From Chitinophaga oryzae (lineage in GTDB: Bacteria > Bacteroidota > Bacteroidia > Chitinophagales > Chitinophagaceae), in contig NZ_CP051204.2 in the NCBI RefSeq assembly GCF_012516375.2, positions 372,001 to 436,000 of the forward strand: a stretch of DNA of 64,000 bases. The letters run 5' to 3'. Position numbers and translations under genes: made by a program. How positions within the stretch are numbered: the stretch's first letter is position 1; each line of letters opens with the position of its first letter. The notes below the pieces were generated by a model. The model ran no database searches. It was not told the DNA's origin and worked only from the letters and a program-made list of their open reading frames with translations. Positions 62,948 to 64,000 of this stretch are shown piece after piece.

Positions 62948-63039
62948 CGATTTTTTGATTTTCGATTTTTTGATTTAGGAATTTAATGGATAAGGCTCTC
63001 CAAAATTCCTAAATCAAAAAATCGAAAATCAAAAAATCG
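62948..63039. repeat. 37-bp perfect inverted repeat between convergent genes
   Basis: Arms 62948-62984 and 63003-63039 are exact complements of 37 bases around an 18-base loop. The arms are tandem CGATTTTTTGATTTT-type units ending in ATTTAGGAATTT, the 12-mer also found in the element at 23571-23655. It sits between the DUF2461 gene and the small minus-strand gene and should act as a bidirectional terminator. Confidence 0.9.
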
Positions 63040-63043
63040 TGAT

Positions 63044-63295
63044 TTAGTTTTTGTGAATAAGAAACTCAAACGGACGCGCTTTTCTGTTCTTCAGTAAATT
63101 CTCCTTGTCTGTACGCGCGTGGGCAAACCGCTGGTTGTAAACATTTGCCACCTCAATGGTAGGAATTATTCCGTCCAGTGTGTCCTGCTGGTCCACGATA
63201 TTCATGATTCTGGACACCTGTGAGGAAAAATTGGTGCTCCACTCTTCAGTAAACTTGTGCATTAACAAAAGCTCACGATTGGTGTTGGTTTTCAT
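63044..63295 (-). CDS. Hypothetical protein of 83 residues
   Basis: A small soluble protein with the sequence pattern of two helices and a strand (ELLLMHKFTEEWSTNFSSQ, TLDGIIPTIEVANVYNQRF, RKARPFEFLIHKN). It is unrecognised. The ATG at 63295 fits the open frame; an inner Met (KFTEEW at codon 12) is possible. It faces the DUF2461 gene with the perfect inverted repeat between them. No clear promoter was seen in the 316-base gap that follows. Confidence 0.55.
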   Translation of the reverse strand: MKTNTNRELLLMHKFTEEWSTNFSSQVSRIMNIVDQQDTLDGIIPTIEVANVYNQRFAHARTDKENLLKNRKARPFEFLIHKN

Positions 63296-63611
63296 AGGAC
63301 TTAAAGGGTGTTTTCTGATTAGAAAATAACGAAAATATCCGGCATCTCTCTAAAATTGGACTACTCTTTTTGCAAAAAGCTTAGTTGGCATAGGATTATG
63401 TTATCAAAATTGGATTTTATCGGCCACAAATCAATACTACTTCCGTGTAATTTTTACACTTTGTGTGTTATACTATTGTGAAATATTCAAAAAAAAGCAA
63501 GCGCTAAAACGCTTGCTTTTAAGGAGTTATGATTTCATTTTCGTATAGCCATACGCGGGACTACGTTCACGGTGCGTTTACGGCACACAATTACATAGCA
63601 CGACAGTATGA
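63296..63611. other. Intergenic gap with minus-strand terminator
   Basis: About 316 bases without a gene. An 11-bp perfect stem AAAAGCAAGCG/CGCTTGCTTTT (63493-63520) with T runs on both sides lies 92 bases after the asd stop codon and is the likely terminator of the asd transcript. The remaining AT-rich stretch shows only weak promoter-like pieces. Confidence 0.7.
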
Positions 63612-64000
63612 TTATAACCAGTTCTTTTGTTGCAAATATTCTGCAATCTGCACTGCGTTTGTTGCAGCGCCTTTGCGCAGGTTGTCCGCCACAATCCACA
63701 TGTTCACGGTGTTAGGCTGCGTTTCATCACGACGGATACGGCCTACAAACACTTCATCTTTATCATGTGCATCTTTCGGCATCGGGTACTGCGCCTTAGA
63801 CGGGTCGTCTACCACGATCACGCCCGGCGTCCTGGAAAGCAGCGCCCGTACTTCGTTTACATCATAGTCATTTTCAAACTCGATGTTCACGGATTCACTA
63901 TGGCCGCCCATTACCGGAATACGTACAGTCGTAGCCGTTACCCTGATGTTATCGTCGCGCATAATTTTCTTGGTCTCGTTCACCATCTTCATCTCCTCTT
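63612..64000 (-). CDS. asd: Aspartate-semialdehyde dehydrogenase, C-terminal part (5' end outside window)
   Basis: The last ~129 residues of Asd, the enzyme that reduces aspartyl phosphate to aspartate semialdehyde for lysine, methionine, threonine and diaminopimelate synthesis. Visible family motifs are NIRVTATTVRIPVMGGHSESVNIEF, which carries the catalytic His region, EVRALLSRTPGVIVVDDPSK and VGRIRRDETQPNTVNMWIVADNLRKGAATNAVQIAEYL. The frame runs off the right edge at 64000 with EEMKM preceding the first in-frame Met, so the start lies beyond. The stop is TAA at 63612. Confidence 0.94.
   Translation of the reverse strand, partial: EEMKMVNETKKIMRDDNIRVTATTVRIPVMGGHSESVNIEFENDYDVNEVRALLSRTPGVIVVDDPSKAQYPMPKDAHDKDEVFVGRIRRDETQPNTVNMWIVADNLRKGAATNAVQIAEYLQQKNWL

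Overview
The window looks like chromosomal DNA of a Bacteroidota bacterium, most likely a Chitinophaga-like member of the Chitinophagaceae. The evidence is a type IX secretion (T9SS) type-B sorting domain on a giant surface protein, a PorP/SprF-family partner, several sites matching the Bacteroidota -7 promoter element TAnnTTTG, starts without Shine-Dalgarno sequences, M13 and GH92 secreted hydrolases, and GC content near 50% with AT-rich gaps. No insertion sequence, prophage or CRISPR array was seen. Assignment rests on protein families read by eye; no database search was possible.

Layout. 1-4 kb: a secreted lipoprotein cut by the window edge, a family 2 glycosyltransferase, and an ECF41-type sigma factor translationally coupled to a carboxymuconolactone decarboxylase-like protein. 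4-13.4 kb: tRNA-Gly(CCC), an archaeal/eukaryotic-type peptidyl-tRNA hydrolase (Pth2), a tight recD-recC-recB operon for double-strand break repair, and a YwbE-family protein. 13.4-16.3 kb: a slipin/SPFH protein, then a minus-strand array of tRNA and tRNA-like sequences (Tyr, His and broken units, one of which reads as a circularly permuted tRNA), two terminators each preceded by a roughly 30-codon ORF, and a 91-residue four-repeat protein. 16.3-21.2 kb: an McrB-N-like/HNH modification-dependent nuclease, an ABC exporter, a 40-residue membrane peptide, a GT87-like integral membrane glycosyltransferase and an 18-bp minisatellite. 21.2-30.1 kb: a GH92 alpha-mannosidase, a CBM9-like protein plus a GH-like TIM-barrel protein, an M13 metallopeptidase lipoprotein, a DUF5009/HGSNAT-like acyltransferase and two small proteins.

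30.1-38.1 kb: minus-strand genes for a KefB/C-type K+/H+ antiporter with a KefF/G-like flavoprotein, a ClC chloride channel with CBS domains, a transglutaminase-like membrane protein and a large STAND-type NTPase. 38.1-52.5 kb: a 570-bp divergent control region with seven copies of a 9-mer, then an operon for a ~3480-residue Ig-like-repeat adhesin with a T9SS type-B signal, a PorP/SprF protein and an OmpA/PD40 protein, closed by a strong terminator. This is the classic set in which the OM protein presents the giant polypeptide and the OmpA protein anchors it to peptidoglycan.

52.5-64 kb: a small lipoprotein, MATE exporter, PfkB sugar kinase, S1/P1 nuclease, UvrB, ammonium transporter AmtB followed by an outer-membrane porin, DUF2461 protein, a small hypothetical and the 3' end of asd. 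Several intergenic gaps hold long inverted repeats of two related sequence types. The most unusual signals are the permuted tRNA-like locus, the mini-ORF/terminator units beside it, the 9-mer array ahead of the giant adhesin, and the four-repeat small protein.
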